Part shown: piece by piece, positions 17,434 through 26,298 of the stretch | Layout: each line of letters begins with the position of its first letter | Numbering within the stretch: position 1 is the stretch's first letter | Assembly: GCF_036894955.1 (NCBI RefSeq) | Contig: NZ_CP145905.1 | Coordinates: 4,730,501 to 4,794,500, forward strand | Direction: 5' to 3' | DNA: 64,000 nt | Source: Paenibacillus sp. KS-LC4 | GTDB taxonomy: Bacteria > Bacillota > Bacilli > Paenibacillales > Paenibacillaceae | The notes under the pieces: generated by a model | The model's database searches: none | Seen by the model: only the letters and a program-made list of their open reading frames with translations | Told to the model about the DNA's origin: nothing | Position numbers and translations under genes: made by a program

Positions 17434-18042
17434 TTAATTAACGCTACGGATGTCGCCAATGACGTTTTTGCTGATTTTTAAATAATCAAACGTTGCGACG
17501 CTGCCTTCGCCAATCGGTGATTGGGCGACGACGCCCACTTTAATCGCTGCGGGAGCATCCATCCCAAAATAACGAACCATTTTCCATTTGACGCCATCAT
17601 GCGAATAATGGAATGCAAAGCAATTGCCTGCCCGGGCAATACGCAAAAAAGGACGAACGATATGGGCATCGCTGGAAACACAATCATCGGAGGCCCCGCG
17701 CGTTACAACGCTGAGTATGGACGGCATATCGTCAAAAAACTCCGAGCAAAGCTTTGCCCAATGATCATCATCCACCATTATCATCAGGCAGCCAGAATCG
17801 TACGTCTGCTTCATATCGACCGCAACGCGAGTGACGGCATAAAAATCGCCGTCAACTATTGTATAAAGAAAAGGAGCAGACTTTTTCGTATTTCCTCCTG
17901 CCGGATCAATAAAAAAATCGCCCATCGGCGGTGCTTGCACAACTAGTTGTTTATGCTCATTCACTTCCCAGCTCTTCGGCTCATTTTTCCATAAAAGCTG
18001 CTTGCCAAGGTTTTGCTTGCTGCATCCTTCAAATACATTCAT
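17434..18042 (-). CDS. DUF1349 (concanavalin A-like) domain protein
   Basis: 202 residues starting at ATG 18042 behind GAAGGGGAG. The sequence NEHKQLVVQAPPMGDFFIDPAGG, FYAVTRVAVDMKQTYDSGCLMIMVDDDHWAKL, FLRIARAGNCFAFHYSHDGVKWKMVRYF and KVGVVAQSPIGEGSVATFDYL is the full DUF1349 beta-sandwich, related to concanavalin A-like folds and sometimes called regulation-of-enolase-1-like. No signal peptide, so cytosolic. It may bind a carbohydrate, but the family has no proven reaction. It is followed closely upstream by an acetyltransferase gene on the same strand (16-bp gap). Confidence 0.88.
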   Translation of the reverse strand: MNVFEGCSKQNLGKQLLWKNEPKSWEVNEHKQLVVQAPPMGDFFIDPAGGNTKKSAPFLYTIVDGDFYAVTRVAVDMKQTYDSGCLMIMVDDDHWAKLCSEFFDDMPSILSVVTRGASDDCVSSDAHIVRPFLRIARAGNCFAFHYSHDGVKWKMVRYFGMDAPAAIKVGVVAQSPIGEGSVATFDYLKISKNVIGDIRSVN

Positions 18043-18058
18043 CGTGTTCTCCCCTTCT

Positions 18059-18523
18059 TTATGCGCCAAAACGCTTCTCATAGCACATGCTCAGCTCATA
18101 ATCGACATATTCGCCAAATTTCCCGATAAATACATAGCCATGCTTCTCATAAAACTTCAACGACTCCGGCTGCTCAGGCCCCGTCTCCAGACGAATGCCC
18201 GCAAAGCCGAGCAGCTGCGCCTGATTCTCCAGAAAGGAAAGCATAGCAGCAGCAATGCCAAGCTTTCGGCTTTCTTTGCGTACGAAAAAGCGCTTCAGCT
18301 CCGTATATTGGGCATCGAGCGGCCGAATGGCACCGCAGCCTACAGGCTTGTCCCCGGAAAAGGCGACAATAAATGTAGTGTCTTTAATGCCAGGATCGGT
18401 GAAATCAAGCCCATGCACCTCTTCCGCCGGATAGCGCTCCAGTAATTCCTCGTCTAGTAATTGAATGAGTTGGTGCAACGTTTCATCGAGTGGCTCTACG
18501 ATACGAATGCTTATGTCTTTCAT
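18059..18523 (-). CDS. GNAT family N-acetyltransferase
   Basis: 154 residues from ATG 18523, with GGAGG nine bases upstream; the longer frame to 18616 has no such site. The acetyl-CoA pocket is visible: ELKRFFVRKESRKLGIAAAMLSFLENQA (motif A, with the loop varied to RKLGIA), LGFAGIRLETGPEQPESLKFYEKHGY, and a conserved aromatic near the end. This resembles small YjgM/PaiA-like acetyltransferases. The acceptor is unknown. Probably co-transcribed with the DUF1349 gene. Confidence 0.87.
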   Translation of the reverse strand: MKDISIRIVEPLDETLHQLIQLLDEELLERYPAEEVHGLDFTDPGIKDTTFIVAFSGDKPVGCGAIRPLDAQYTELKRFFVRKESRKLGIAAAMLSFLENQAQLLGFAGIRLETGPEQPESLKFYEKHGYVFIGKFGEYVDYELSMCYEKRFGA

Positions 18524-18620
18524 CTGATATGCCTCCAAAGCTGCTTCTAGCATGTTAGTAAATGAATGGAATATTTTCCATATGGCTATCGTACCTGTTT
18601 GCTCTCCACTTCGCAATCTA

Positions 18621-19190
18621 TTATTGCGACAGCTGCTTTACCATCCGAATATAGCGATGGCCTGCCAACTCAAGCTCTCCATCCTCGGCGTAGCCCAGCC
18701 GAATATAGAGCGCCGTCGCCTTCTCGTTATCATCCAGCGCAATGAGCGATACGCATGGCCAGCCCGCTTCTCTTGCCTTATGCTCAAGCGCGCTGATCAA
18801 AGCCCGCGCTATTCCCTTTCCCTGATACGCGGGATATACCGCAATGGAATCCAAATAATATTCGCCGGGCCTTGCCTCGGTCATGATCTGATAGTCGTCT
18901 GTATAGCTTGGCTCCTGATGACGTATCCGAGCAAGCAACGGGGCATCCAGCTTTGCTGCTTCATCCCCGCCGTAGCCGAGCGCCATGCCGGCGATGGCAT
19001 CCCCTTCCCAAGCGACAAGCACATGCTCGTAGCTGAGCCTATTGCCTTTTTCCACATAAAAATCGGCCAGTATATTCATAGCCTCCTGCTCGTCTTGAGC
19101 GGCCGTTAGCGTATAGGCGATATCACCGATTGCGGCATGGATAAGCGGCATGACTTGCTGCACATCTTCTTTTTTCGCTGGAACGATCAT
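18621..19190 (-). CDS. GNAT family N-acetyltransferase
   Basis: 189 residues. ATG 19190 is preferred to ATG 19199 because the GGGAG site directly abuts the latter and is nine bases from the former. Motif A is intact, EYYLDSIAVYPAYQGKGIARALISAL with Q/RxxGxG/A read as QGKGIA, followed by GWPCVSLIALDDNEKATALYIRLGY. The middle segment carries a family-specific insert (GYGGDEAAKLDAPL) seen in uncharacterised Bacillales acetyltransferases. Acceptor unknown. It is upstream of another GNAT gene in the same direction with a 97-bp gap. Confidence 0.87.
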   Translation of the reverse strand: MIVPAKKEDVQQVMPLIHAAIGDIAYTLTAAQDEQEAMNILADFYVEKGNRLSYEHVLVAWEGDAIAGMALGYGGDEAAKLDAPLLARIRHQEPSYTDDYQIMTEARPGEYYLDSIAVYPAYQGKGIARALISALEHKAREAGWPCVSLIALDDNEKATALYIRLGYAEDGELELAGHRYIRMVKQLSQ

Positions 19191-19275
19191 TTCGCTCATC
19201 TCCCACTGTTATTCTACACTTAGTTTATCCTAATCCATTCAGCCATGCTATAATCAAGCATAGGTGATTATACAT

Positions 19276-21339
19276 ATGGAGCAAACACGTACAAAATATT
19301 ACGCCAGACCTTACGGTATAACGACAAACATAATGCCGCGGGCAAATCAGGCAGCAGCTGATACGAGCAAGCAGCTTGTCAGAAGCGGGGAAGCCGATGC
19401 CGCTTTTTTCCGCTCGCTGGAGCAGCACGGCATTGAGCTGAACGAGGCTCAAATAGCTGCTGTCCGCCATACCGAGGGGCCGCTGCTCACACTCGCTGGA
19501 GCCGGCTCCGGCAAAACCTCCGTTCTCGTATGCCGAACGGCTTATTTGCTGTCTGTCCGCAGCGTAATGGCTTCCCAGCTGCTGCTTATGACGTTTTCCA
19601 AAAAAGCAGCGGAGGAAATGAAGTCGCGCATCGCCACGCTGCCTGGCATATCTGCTCATGCTGCCGCTGCGGTAGAGGCAAGAACCTTCCATTCCTTCTG
19701 CTTGCAGCTGCTGCGCAGGCGGGGCATGAAGCAGGCGATTTTAGGCGACAGCGGAAGGAAGCAGATTTTTTTCAAGCGACTGCTGCGCGAACGAAATTTG
19801 CATGAGACGTACCAGCCGGAGACGCTTATTGCATTATTTTCTGCCTACAAGCTGGAAATGCTGGAGCTCCATGAGCTGCCAGCCAAAACAGAAGAGGATA
19901 AGCAATTGAAAATTCTGTTTGAATGCTATGAGCAGTGGAAGTTGGAGCAGCAGCTGATCGACTATGACGATATGCTGCTGGCCGCTTACCGGCTGCTGAC
20001 GACCGATCAGAGCTTGCTCGAGATGCTCCAGCGCCGCTTCCGCTACGTGATGATTGATGAGTTTCAGGATACGAATAAGGTGCAATATGAGCTAATTAAG
20101 CTGCTTGTTAAGCAGCATGGCAATTTGATGGTCGTTGGCGACGATGACCAGACCATTTATTCGTTTAACGGGGCGCGCAACGATTATATTTTGAATTTTG
20201 AACAGCAATATCCCACCAGCAAAAATGTTGTGCTCGACATTAACTATCGCTCCGGGTCTGCCATTGTCGGGCTGGGCAATGTGATTATTAGCAGCAACAA
20301 GCAGCGCCGGCCCAAGTCGCTCAAGGTGGCGAAGGCGCAAAGTCACTCCCCATCATTTGCAAGGCCCGGCAATACCGACGATGAGGCCCAGCTAATTGTC
20401 AATAAAATTACGGAGATGCAGAGTCTGGGGAAGCGCTGCTATGAGGATTTTGCCATTTTGTTTCGTACGGCGAGCAGCAGCCGCGCCATCTTCGACCAAC
20501 TGGTCATACGGCAAATTCCGTTTATTGATTACGGCGGAGGCGAGTCCTTTTATGAGCAATGGGTCGTAAAGCCGATCATTGCCCATTTGCGGCTGGCAAT
20601 TGATCGCCGACATTTTGATGCGATGCAAAGTATACTGGCGACGCTTTATGTCAAGCCGGAGCAGGCGATGGCCTTCATCTGGAACGAGGAGAAGCAGCAG
20701 GCCAAAAAATGGCCTTTAATCCACCTCGTCCGCTTTCCTGGCATTAAGGAGTTTCATCAAGAAAAAATCAAAGAGCGGCTGCGGCTCATTCGCTCCTTGT
20801 CAGCGCTCAAGCCCGAGCAGGCCATTCGCCTGCTGCGTGAAGGCTTTTATGACCATTACATTCAGGCCGATAAAAGCCAGACGCTCACGGAGCATAAGGA
20901 CGCATTGAAGGAAACGCTGGACGAGCTGGAGACGGCCGCCAAACGTTTTGCAACAATCGCTGAGTTTTTGGCCTTCGTGGACGAAATTGCGCTGAAGCTA
21001 CAGGAAATGAGGCAGCTCAAGCTGGCTAGCCGGGGCGCTGATGCCGTTCATTTTATGACGATCCACAAATCAAAGGGGCTGGAGTTTCCCGTTGTGTTCG
21101 TCAGCGGGGCATCCGACGGCATTTTGCCGCACAGCTCCGCGCTGTCCGCTAGCAAAAATAGTGACCGCAGCGCTATTCAGACGGGGGATGACGTTGCTGT
21201 GGCTGCACTGGAGGAAGAACGTCGGCTCGCGTATGTCGCCGTTACGCGTGCCAAGGAAGAGCTGTACATCAGCTCGCCTGGTTATTATCGCGGCAAGCCG
21301 GCAGCCGTTTCTTCTTTTTTACTGAACGCTTTTAAATAA
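19276..21339 (+). CDS. UvrD/PcrA-family ATP-dependent DNA helicase
   Basis: 687 residues, superfamily 1A 3'-5' helicase. The start at ATG 19276 has AGGTGA nine bases upstream. Motifs: Walker A AGAGSGKT near residue 75, Walker B MIDEFQDTN, motif III GDDDQTIYSFNGA, motif IV NYRSG, motif V HFMTIHKSKGLEFPVVFV, motif VI EERRLAYVAVTRAKEEL. All seem intact, so it should unwind DNA in repair or replication restart. It is shorter than PcrA (about 730-750) and lacks the long C-terminal Tudor-like tail, so it is a second, accessory helicase rather than the essential PcrA. Confidence 0.92.
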   Translation: MEQTRTKYYARPYGITTNIMPRANQAAADTSKQLVRSGEADAAFFRSLEQHGIELNEAQIAAVRHTEGPLLTLAGAGSGKTSVLVCRTAYLLSVRSVMASQLLLMTFSKKAAEEMKSRIATLPGISAHAAAAVEARTFHSFCLQLLRRRGMKQAILGDSGRKQIFFKRLLRERNLHETYQPETLIALFSAYKLEMLELHELPAKTEEDKQLKILFECYEQWKLEQQLIDYDDMLLAAYRLLTTDQSLLEMLQRRFRYVMIDEFQDTNKVQYELIKLLVKQHGNLMVVGDDDQTIYSFNGARNDYILNFEQQYPTSKNVVLDINYRSGSAIVGLGNVIISSNKQRRPKSLKVAKAQSHSPSFARPGNTDDEAQLIVNKITEMQSLGKRCYEDFAILFRTASSSRAIFDQLVIRQIPFIDYGGGESFYEQWVVKPIIAHLRLAIDRRHFDAMQSILATLYVKPEQAMAFIWNEEKQQAKKWPLIHLVRFPGIKEFHQEKIKERLRLIRSLSALKPEQAIRLLREGFYDHYIQADKSQTLTEHKDALKETLDELETAAKRFATIAEFLAFVDEIALKLQEMRQLKLASRGADAVHFMTIHKSKGLEFPVVFVSGASDGILPHSSALSASKNSDRSAIQTGDDVAVAALEEERRLAYVAVTRAKEELYISSPGYYRGKPAAVSSFLLNAFK

Positions 21340-21369
21340 ATATACGCCTATAAGTGGGGTGGCTACTGG

Positions 21370-22377
21370 ATGAACGATCAGCTTAGAACCTTTTTACAGT
21401 TAGGTGATGCTGTTATTATTACCGATAATCAGCATCAAATATTAGAGATCAATAAGAGCTATGAAGCTATTACTGGCTACAGCCGCAATGAAATTTTAGG
21501 TAAAACCGCCGGTATTGTTCGCACTAGCCATACCCCCACGCATATTCATGATAGCATGAAGGAAGCGCTGCGGAAGAAGCAGCCGTGGTCGGGCGTGTTC
21601 ATTAACCGTCGCAAAAATCGACAGCTGTGGCATTCCTCTATAACCATTACCCCATTGCTTATAGAGGAGGACTGGTATTATATCGGTGTTTTCCGTGAAT
21701 TGGAGCAGCTGCCTAGCGGTTTTTATATGCCACAGGAGCGTATTGGGCATATTCAGAGCTCACTGCTCAAGGTGCTTGCTATTTCCTGTGAAATTCGTGA
21801 TCCGGGCATTGAATCGCATCTCGTGCGGGTGAGGGGTCTGACGGAGGAGCTCGTGTGTTATCATAATGAGCGAATGCAGCTGGGATGGAACGAGGAGCGG
21901 CTAAGCCACATTGCCTCGGCCAGCATTTTGCACGATATCGGAAAGTCGGGCATTCCTGAGGGGATTTTGTACAAGCCTGGTCCATTAGCCGATTATGAAC
22001 GCACCATTATTGAAATGCATACGTTTATAGGTGTTGATATTATAGAGAAAATTTTCAGCGAATTTAATGATGAGTTGTTTACGAGCGAGCTGACGGCGAG
22101 CAAGCATATTATTTTGCACCATCATGAACGTTGGGATGGCACCGGCTACCCGCACAAGCTTGCCGGGGAAGCAATTCCCATTGAAGCGCGCATTGTAAGC
22201 ATCGTTGATGTTTTTGACGCCCTTACCAGCAAGCGCCCCTATAAGGAAAAATGGCCGGAGGAGCAGGCGCTCGCCTACATTCAAGAGCAGCGCGGCAGCC
22301 AGTTTGACCCTGATCTGGTTGATTCCTTCATCCAGCTTAATCAGCAAAAAGGCTTATCGCAGTTCTCAGGCGAATAA
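21370..22377 (+). CDS. PAS-HD-GYP domain protein (candidate c-di-GMP phosphodiesterase)
   Basis: 335 residues. An N-terminal PAS domain (about 1-115: DAVIITDNQHQILEINKSYEAITGYSR) leads into an HD-GYP domain (about 140-325) with HDIGKSGIP, the HHHERWDGTGYP signature and DVFDALTSKRPYKE all intact. HD-GYP enzymes hydrolyse c-di-GMP, or cGAMP in some lineages, using a di- or tri-metal site. The ligand of the PAS domain is unknown. It lies 30 bp after the helicase gene and shares a bidirectional terminator with the convergent ferritin gene. Confidence 0.9.
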   Translation: MNDQLRTFLQLGDAVIITDNQHQILEINKSYEAITGYSRNEILGKTAGIVRTSHTPTHIHDSMKEALRKKQPWSGVFINRRKNRQLWHSSITITPLLIEEDWYYIGVFRELEQLPSGFYMPQERIGHIQSSLLKVLAISCEIRDPGIESHLVRVRGLTEELVCYHNERMQLGWNEERLSHIASASILHDIGKSGIPEGILYKPGPLADYERTIIEMHTFIGVDIIEKIFSEFNDELFTSELTASKHIILHHHERWDGTGYPHKLAGEAIPIEARIVSIVDVFDALTSKRPYKEKWPEEQALAYIQEQRGSQFDPDLVDSFIQLNQQKGLSQFSGE

Positions 22378-22397
22378 GCTTCTGCCTTATTTTCAGA

Positions 22398-22440
22398 CAA
22401 AAAGAGGGAGTGGCGCTATAGCCAATCCCTCTTTCTTGTT
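22398..22440. terminator. Bidirectional terminator between HD-GYP and ferritin genes
   Basis: AAAGAGGGA pairs with TCCCTCTTT (9 bp), with A-rich and T-rich flanks on both sides, between two convergent genes. Confidence 0.82.
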
Positions 22441-22443
22441 TGC

Positions 22444-22947
22444 TTATTCTACAGGAGGCGTGAATGTGCGCTGTGCAAATTCAGCATCCAGCATGTAAAA
22501 TGCGTTGCTGTCTTTATCAATGCGCTTCAGCTTCGAAATAATGCCGTCGAACAAGGACTCCTCTTCTACCTGCTCATCAATGAACCATTTGAGGAAGTAG
22601 ATAGTCGCATGCTCACGCTCGCTGAGCGCAAGGTCAGCAAGGTTGTAGAACTTGCGAGTGTTTTGCTGCTCATGCGCATAAGCGCGCTCAAATGCATCCA
22701 GCATGGATGTATATTCGTTCTTAGGCTCATGAAGAGCCGACAAAGTAGCACGACGATTGCGGTCGTTCAGGAATTTGTATATTTTCATGCCATGGAAACG
22801 CTCTTCCTCAGCCTGGATAATAAAGAAATTCGCAAACCCGTCCAAACTTTCGCCGGAACAGTAAGCTGCCATTGCAAGATACACATGCGCCGAATAAAAT
22901 TCAAAGTTCATTTGTTCGTTTAATGCTTCAGCTAATTGATCATTCAT
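22444..22947 (-). CDS. ftnA: Non-heme ferritin
   Basis: 167 residues from ATG 22947 behind GAAGAGGTGC. The four-helix bundle carries the ferroxidase residues: Glu in NFEFYSAHVYLAMAAY, the EEERFHGMKIYKFL helix with paired Glu and His, and Glu/Gln in DEQVEEESLFDGI. It oxidises Fe(II) with O2 and stores ferric iron in a 24-mer. This is the bacterial ferritin (FtnA) type without haem. No Fur box was found upstream, but a Fur-regulated gene is the next on the same strand and shares the neighbourhood. Confidence 0.93.
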   Translation of the reverse strand: MNDQLAEALNEQMNFEFYSAHVYLAMAAYCSGESLDGFANFFIIQAEEERFHGMKIYKFLNDRNRRATLSALHEPKNEYTSMLDAFERAYAHEQQNTRKFYNLADLALSEREHATIYFLKWFIDEQVEEESLFDGIISKLKRIDKDSNAFYMLDAEFAQRTFTPPVE

Positions 22948-22992
22948 CACTTATGCACCTCTTCTTTTTCGGAGTTGCCTCTATCTTAACAC

Positions 22993-23024
22993 AAAAAAGG
23001 AGGACGGCAAAAGCCGCCACCCCT
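22993..23024 (-). terminator. Terminator of the DUF1450 gene
   Basis: GGCGGC and GCCGTC pair around TTTT and extend into GGGG/CCTCC, followed by TTTTTT on the minus strand, immediately after the stop codon. Confidence 0.7.
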
Positions 23025-23028
23025 ATAT

Positions 23029-23247
23029 TTATCCAATTAAATTTTTAAGTTCCTTGTAAAGCTTCTCGGCTGACGGAGCGCTGACCACCTTAGATTTCAC
23101 CACAGCAAAGCATTCATGCCTGCATGTTTTGCAATTTCCGAGACAATCGGATTTCTTCATCTTGATGTCGGGGAACTTATCCTTCATCGCCTTGTATACC
23201 GGCTTGGTCCCGTTTTTGAAATTTTTGGTGCAATATTTGATCTTCAT
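23029..23247 (-). CDS. DUF1450 family protein (YuzB-like), Fur-controlled
   Basis: 72 residues, MKIKYCTKNFKNGTK at the start, then CLGNCKTCRHECFAVV. Four cysteines in a C-x(3)-C-x(2)-C-x(3)-C cluster plus Cys6 suggest metal or redox function, as in DUF1450/YuzB proteins; no reaction is established. The start at 23247 (GGGGTG upstream) is required because the promoter's -10 element at 23341-23346 would overlap the longer frame's start at 23340. The promoter overlaps a Fur box, so iron starvation should induce it. Confidence 0.85.
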   Translation of the reverse strand: MKIKYCTKNFKNGTKPVYKAMKDKFPDIKMKKSDCLGNCKTCRHECFAVVKSKVVSAPSAEKLYKELKNLIG

Positions 23248-23340
23248 TGGTGTCACCCCGCTGCCGCAACGGCTGTCGATTAAGGTTGTTTTGTATGGAC
23301 ACACGCAATCGTCGGCTCCATGCAAAAGGCCCCCTATCAA

Positions 23341-23369
23341 ATGATAGTAATTATCATTCCCGTTGTCAA
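23341..23369 (-). promoter_or_regulatory. Sigma-A promoter of the DUF1450 gene
   Basis: On the minus strand TTGACA (23369-23364) and TATCAT (23346-23341) are separated by exactly 17 bp. The Fur box fills the spacer and -10. Confidence 0.8.
23342..23356. promoter_or_regulatory. Fur box overlapping the DUF1450 promoter
   Basis: TGATAGTAATTATCA matches TGATAATNATTATCA with a single mismatch and covers the -10 element and most of the spacer, a classical repressor position. Confidence 0.85.
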
Positions 23370-23391
23370 TAGCCGCGGGCAGCGGCCAAGC

Positions 23392-24807
23392 TTATTTTTT
23401 CAACCGTTCTATGCCTCGTTGCAGTTGGGTATCTTCCTTATCCAGCTTTTCCTTAAGCAGCTCGACGATTTTGTACGCCGTCTTATCATTAAGCGATCCT
23501 GTGATGTCAAGCTTCTCCGCCTTCTGAAAAGCGCGCATCGCTGCCTCCGTCTGCTTATCGAACAAGCCGTCTGTGCCGACGGACGCATAACCAAGCTCCT
23601 TGAGCATAGATTGCAGCGTCTTGACGTCTTCGCCGTAGCTGCCATTTTTCAGCTCGCTGCCCATCGGAAGCGGACGCAAGCTTGCATAGGCAGGCAGGCT
23701 GACAACCTCATTAGGCATGACGCCAACCTTGTGAATCCACGTGCCAGCAGGTGTTTTCCACTGCGCCTCGGTCAAGCTGAGCACCGAGCCATCCTTAAAC
23801 TGCTCAAACGCCTGTACGACGCCTTTGCCATACGTTTTCTCGCCAATGACCGTTGCTCCCGCCGACTCCTTGAGAGCGGCGGTCAACACCTCACTAGCGC
23901 TTGCTGACTGGCCGTTCACAAGTACGACGATAGGAAGCGTCCACTCCTCCTTCTGCGTCGATTTATAAACAACCGGATTGCTTTCCTCCTTATAAACGAC
24001 CTCCAGAATGACTTTCCCCTTCGGTATAAGCTTGCTGCCAATCGCAATCGTCGGCTGCAGCAGGCCGCCCGGATTGGAACGAAGATCGAGCAGCAGCTTC
24101 GTCATGCCCTGCTCCTTCAGCTTCGTTACCGCTTCGTCAAATTCGGTAGCTGTCTTCTGGGCAAAGCGGCTAATCGTAATATGGCCGATACCATCCTCCA
24201 GCAGCTTTGAGGTAACGGTATACACCGGAATCGCCTCACGCTTAAGCGTGATTTCGATAGGCTCCGCCTCTGCCGCGCGCTGCAATGTCAGCTTCACCTC
24301 GGTACCAGCCTTACCGCGCATAAGTGAGATTAGATCCTGAAACTTAATTTCCTTCGTCTCTTTGCCATCAACGGCCATAATAATATCTCCGGCTTGCACG
24401 CCACCGCGTTCGGCTGGGGCACCAGGTGTCAGCGCTTGAATGATGAACTGACCGTCCTGTTCGCGCACCTCTGCCCCTACTCCGGAAAATTCGCCTTCAT
24501 AGCCTTGCGTGTAGGCATCGCCCTGCTCCTCAATTAAATAGCGAGAATACGGATCTTCCAGCGAGGCCACCATTCCCTCGGATGCGCCATTGATCAAATC
24601 CTCTCCGTCCGCTCCATTTAAATATTTATCCATAATGGTATTATAGGATACCGCAAAGTTCTGAAACGCAGGCTCCTTCAGCATTGGATACCGATGCCCC
24701 ATCCAGAGCCACCCCACTGCGAATCCAAAAACCATAAATAATATAGCCCCAACCAGACCAATTAACAGCACTCTGCGCCGTGCAGCAGCATGTGTAAAAT
24801 ACCTCAA
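23392..24807 (-). CDS. Membrane-anchored S41 C-terminal processing protease (CtpA/CtpB type)
   Basis: 471 residues from TTG 24807 behind GGGGAGATG. A transmembrane anchor at about 13-36 is followed by a helical segment, a PDZ domain (about 108-190, with the GVGAEV ligand loop), and the protease core with the SASASE serine motif at 301-306 and the catalytic Lys328 in TYGKGVVQ. A C-terminal peptidoglycan-binding domain 1 (about 395-460, NGSYGEDVKTLQSMLKELGY) targets the cell wall. Such proteases cut unstructured C-termini outside the membrane; CtpB acts in spore formation signalling. Whether this is the sporulation or the vegetative paralogue cannot be decided here. Confidence 0.92.
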   Translation of the reverse strand: MRYFTHAAARRRVLLIGLVGAILFMVFGFAVGWLWMGHRYPMLKEPAFQNFAVSYNTIMDKYLNGADGEDLINGASEGMVASLEDPYSRYLIEEQGDAYTQGYEGEFSGVGAEVREQDGQFIIQALTPGAPAERGGVQAGDIIMAVDGKETKEIKFQDLISLMRGKAGTEVKLTLQRAAEAEPIEITLKREAIPVYTVTSKLLEDGIGHITISRFAQKTATEFDEAVTKLKEQGMTKLLLDLRSNPGGLLQPTIAIGSKLIPKGKVILEVVYKEESNPVVYKSTQKEEWTLPIVVLVNGQSASASEVLTAALKESAGATVIGEKTYGKGVVQAFEQFKDGSVLSLTEAQWKTPAGTWIHKVGVMPNEVVSLPAYASLRPLPMGSELKNGSYGEDVKTLQSMLKELGYASVGTDGLFDKQTEAAMRAFQKAEKLDITGSLNDKTAYKIVELLKEKLDKEDTQLQRGIERLKK

Positions 24808-25120
24808 CTCGTCATCTCCCCAGGTTCAACTCTCATCCGCTTTCTTTTACTGTATCTTATTGAAGGGGGATGGAGCAAATTTTCACAAAAGCATGTGCTA
24901 TGCTTCCCAGTCCAAGCCGCTTTAATCGCCCATTCCTTATGTACATGATCCCCCATCTTAGCTTCATCCTTGCCCATCCTCTCTCTATCCATTCTTTAAA
25001 AGCCCCTTCTATTATACAGGAAAAGCAGGTGATCGCTTGTACAGATGCCGATTTTTCGCTACAATCAACCTAGCTTATGCACACGATAAAGAGGCTTGGA
25101 GAGGGGAACAAACTGTCATT

Positions 25121-25918
25121 ATGTATAAACTAATTGCAATTGATGTGGATGATACGCTGTTGAACGATGAATTAGTTGTCACTGAAGGAACGAAACGCGC
25201 CATGGAGGAAGCGATAGCCAAAGGCGTTACCGTGACGCTGGCTACCGGAAGAATGTACGCTTCGGCCAGACAAATTGCGGAGCAAATTCAGCTTAATGTG
25301 CCAATCATTACGTATCAAGGCTCGCTCGTCAAGACGCTGCTCGATGGCAAGGTGCTTTATGAGCGCAGCGTGCCTACGGATGCCGCTAAGGAGCTGTATG
25401 CTTTTACCGAAAAGCATGGCCTGCATTTGCAGCTTTATGTCGATGACCAGCTGTTCGTGAAGGAAGCGAATGAAAAGGCGCTTATGTATTCGCGTCTTTC
25501 CAAAATCCCTTACACAGTAGCACCGGATTTCGAGCAGCTTCTGGAGGAGCCGAATACAAAAATGCTCATTATTGATGAGCCGGACTATCTCGATGAAATT
25601 GCTGAGCAGCTCAAGGCTCTGATCGGCGACCGCGTGCATATTACGAAATCCAAAGCTCATTATTTAGAGTTTATGCACAAAGAAGGAACAAAAGGACATG
25701 CGCTGCGTTTTATGGCTGAGCATCTTGGCTGCACGATGGATCAGACGATTGCAATTGGCGATGCGTGGAATGATCATGAGATGATTGAAGCAGCTGGACT
25801 TGGCGTAGCAATGGCTAATGCGATTCCGGCGCTGAAAGAGGTCGCTAATTATGTGACGCTTAGCAATAATGATGAGGGCGTTCGTCACGTATTTGAAAAA
25901 TTCGTTTTGAACTCGTAA
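25121..25918 (+). CDS. Cof-type HAD-IIB family phosphatase
   Basis: 265 residues. Motif I is AIDVDDTLLND with both catalytic aspartates, motif II is VTLATGRMYAS, Lys lies in the FMHKEGTKGHAL region, and motif IV is AIGDAWNDHEMIEAAGLGVAMANA. The cap is of type IIB. Family members dephosphorylate sugar phosphates, flavin mononucleotide or PLP precursors; the substrate here is unknown. ATG 25121 is used because the conserved fold begins at once; a GGAGAGGGG stretch lies 14 bp upstream, a little far. A large imperfect palindrome follows the gene. Confidence 0.9.
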   Translation: MYKLIAIDVDDTLLNDELVVTEGTKRAMEEAIAKGVTVTLATGRMYASARQIAEQIQLNVPIITYQGSLVKTLLDGKVLYERSVPTDAAKELYAFTEKHGLHLQLYVDDQLFVKEANEKALMYSRLSKIPYTVAPDFEQLLEEPNTKMLIIDEPDYLDEIAEQLKALIGDRVHITKSKAHYLEFMHKEGTKGHALRFMAEHLGCTMDQTIAIGDAWNDHEMIEAAGLGVAMANAIPALKEVANYVTLSNNDEGVRHVFEKFVLNS

Positions 25919-25930
25919 GGGATAGGAGCT

Positions 25931-26088
25931 GGTGAGATCGGATTCTGCGCTGCGTGAGAAGGTAGGGGCTCCGATCGTCATTGCTGTGGAATTTCTTCGA
26001 TTAGCCGACAACGGCTGAAATTCCACAGCAAAAACGAACACTTCGTTTCTCCACCCCCACCTTCTCACTCCGCTTCGACCCACTCACC
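25931..26088. repeat. Large imperfect palindrome (MITE-like intergenic element)
   Basis: Arms of about 70 bp, opening GGTGAG and closing CTCACC, pair imperfectly. The best matches are GTGAGAAGGTAGGGG with its counterpart, and TGCTGTGGAATTT with AAATTCCACAGCA around a 23-nt loop. No reading frame of note is present. It shares the ATCGG..CTGCGCTGCGTGA stretch with the region at 30288. Confidence 0.65.
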
Positions 26089-26128
26089 TGTACAACCTTA
26101 AAGCGTTTACCGATTTTTTGAGGGCAAT

Positions 26129-26184
26129 AAAACAAACCGTGGAGCTGGCTCATTCGATAGCCAAATCCACGGTTTGTTTTTCTT
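26129..26184. terminator. Bidirectional terminator between HAD phosphatase and sulfate operon
   Basis: AAAACAAACCGTGGA pairs perfectly with TCCACGGTTTGTTTT (15 bp), with T-rich flanks in both directions, between convergent genes. Confidence 0.88.
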
Positions 26185-26298
26185 TAATGATTTAGAGAAC
26201 AATTTGCTTGAAAAATCAAGCGTTAGAGTTAACACAAGACACTAACAACAGGCCTTAACAGAAGGCAATATTGCATTCAACTGCAAATTTGATTGCGT

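Noticed and set aside
23248-23340. Longer start of the DUF1450 protein at 23340
   Set aside because: The promoter's -10 element ends at 23341, so the longer start would lie upstream of the expected transcription start.
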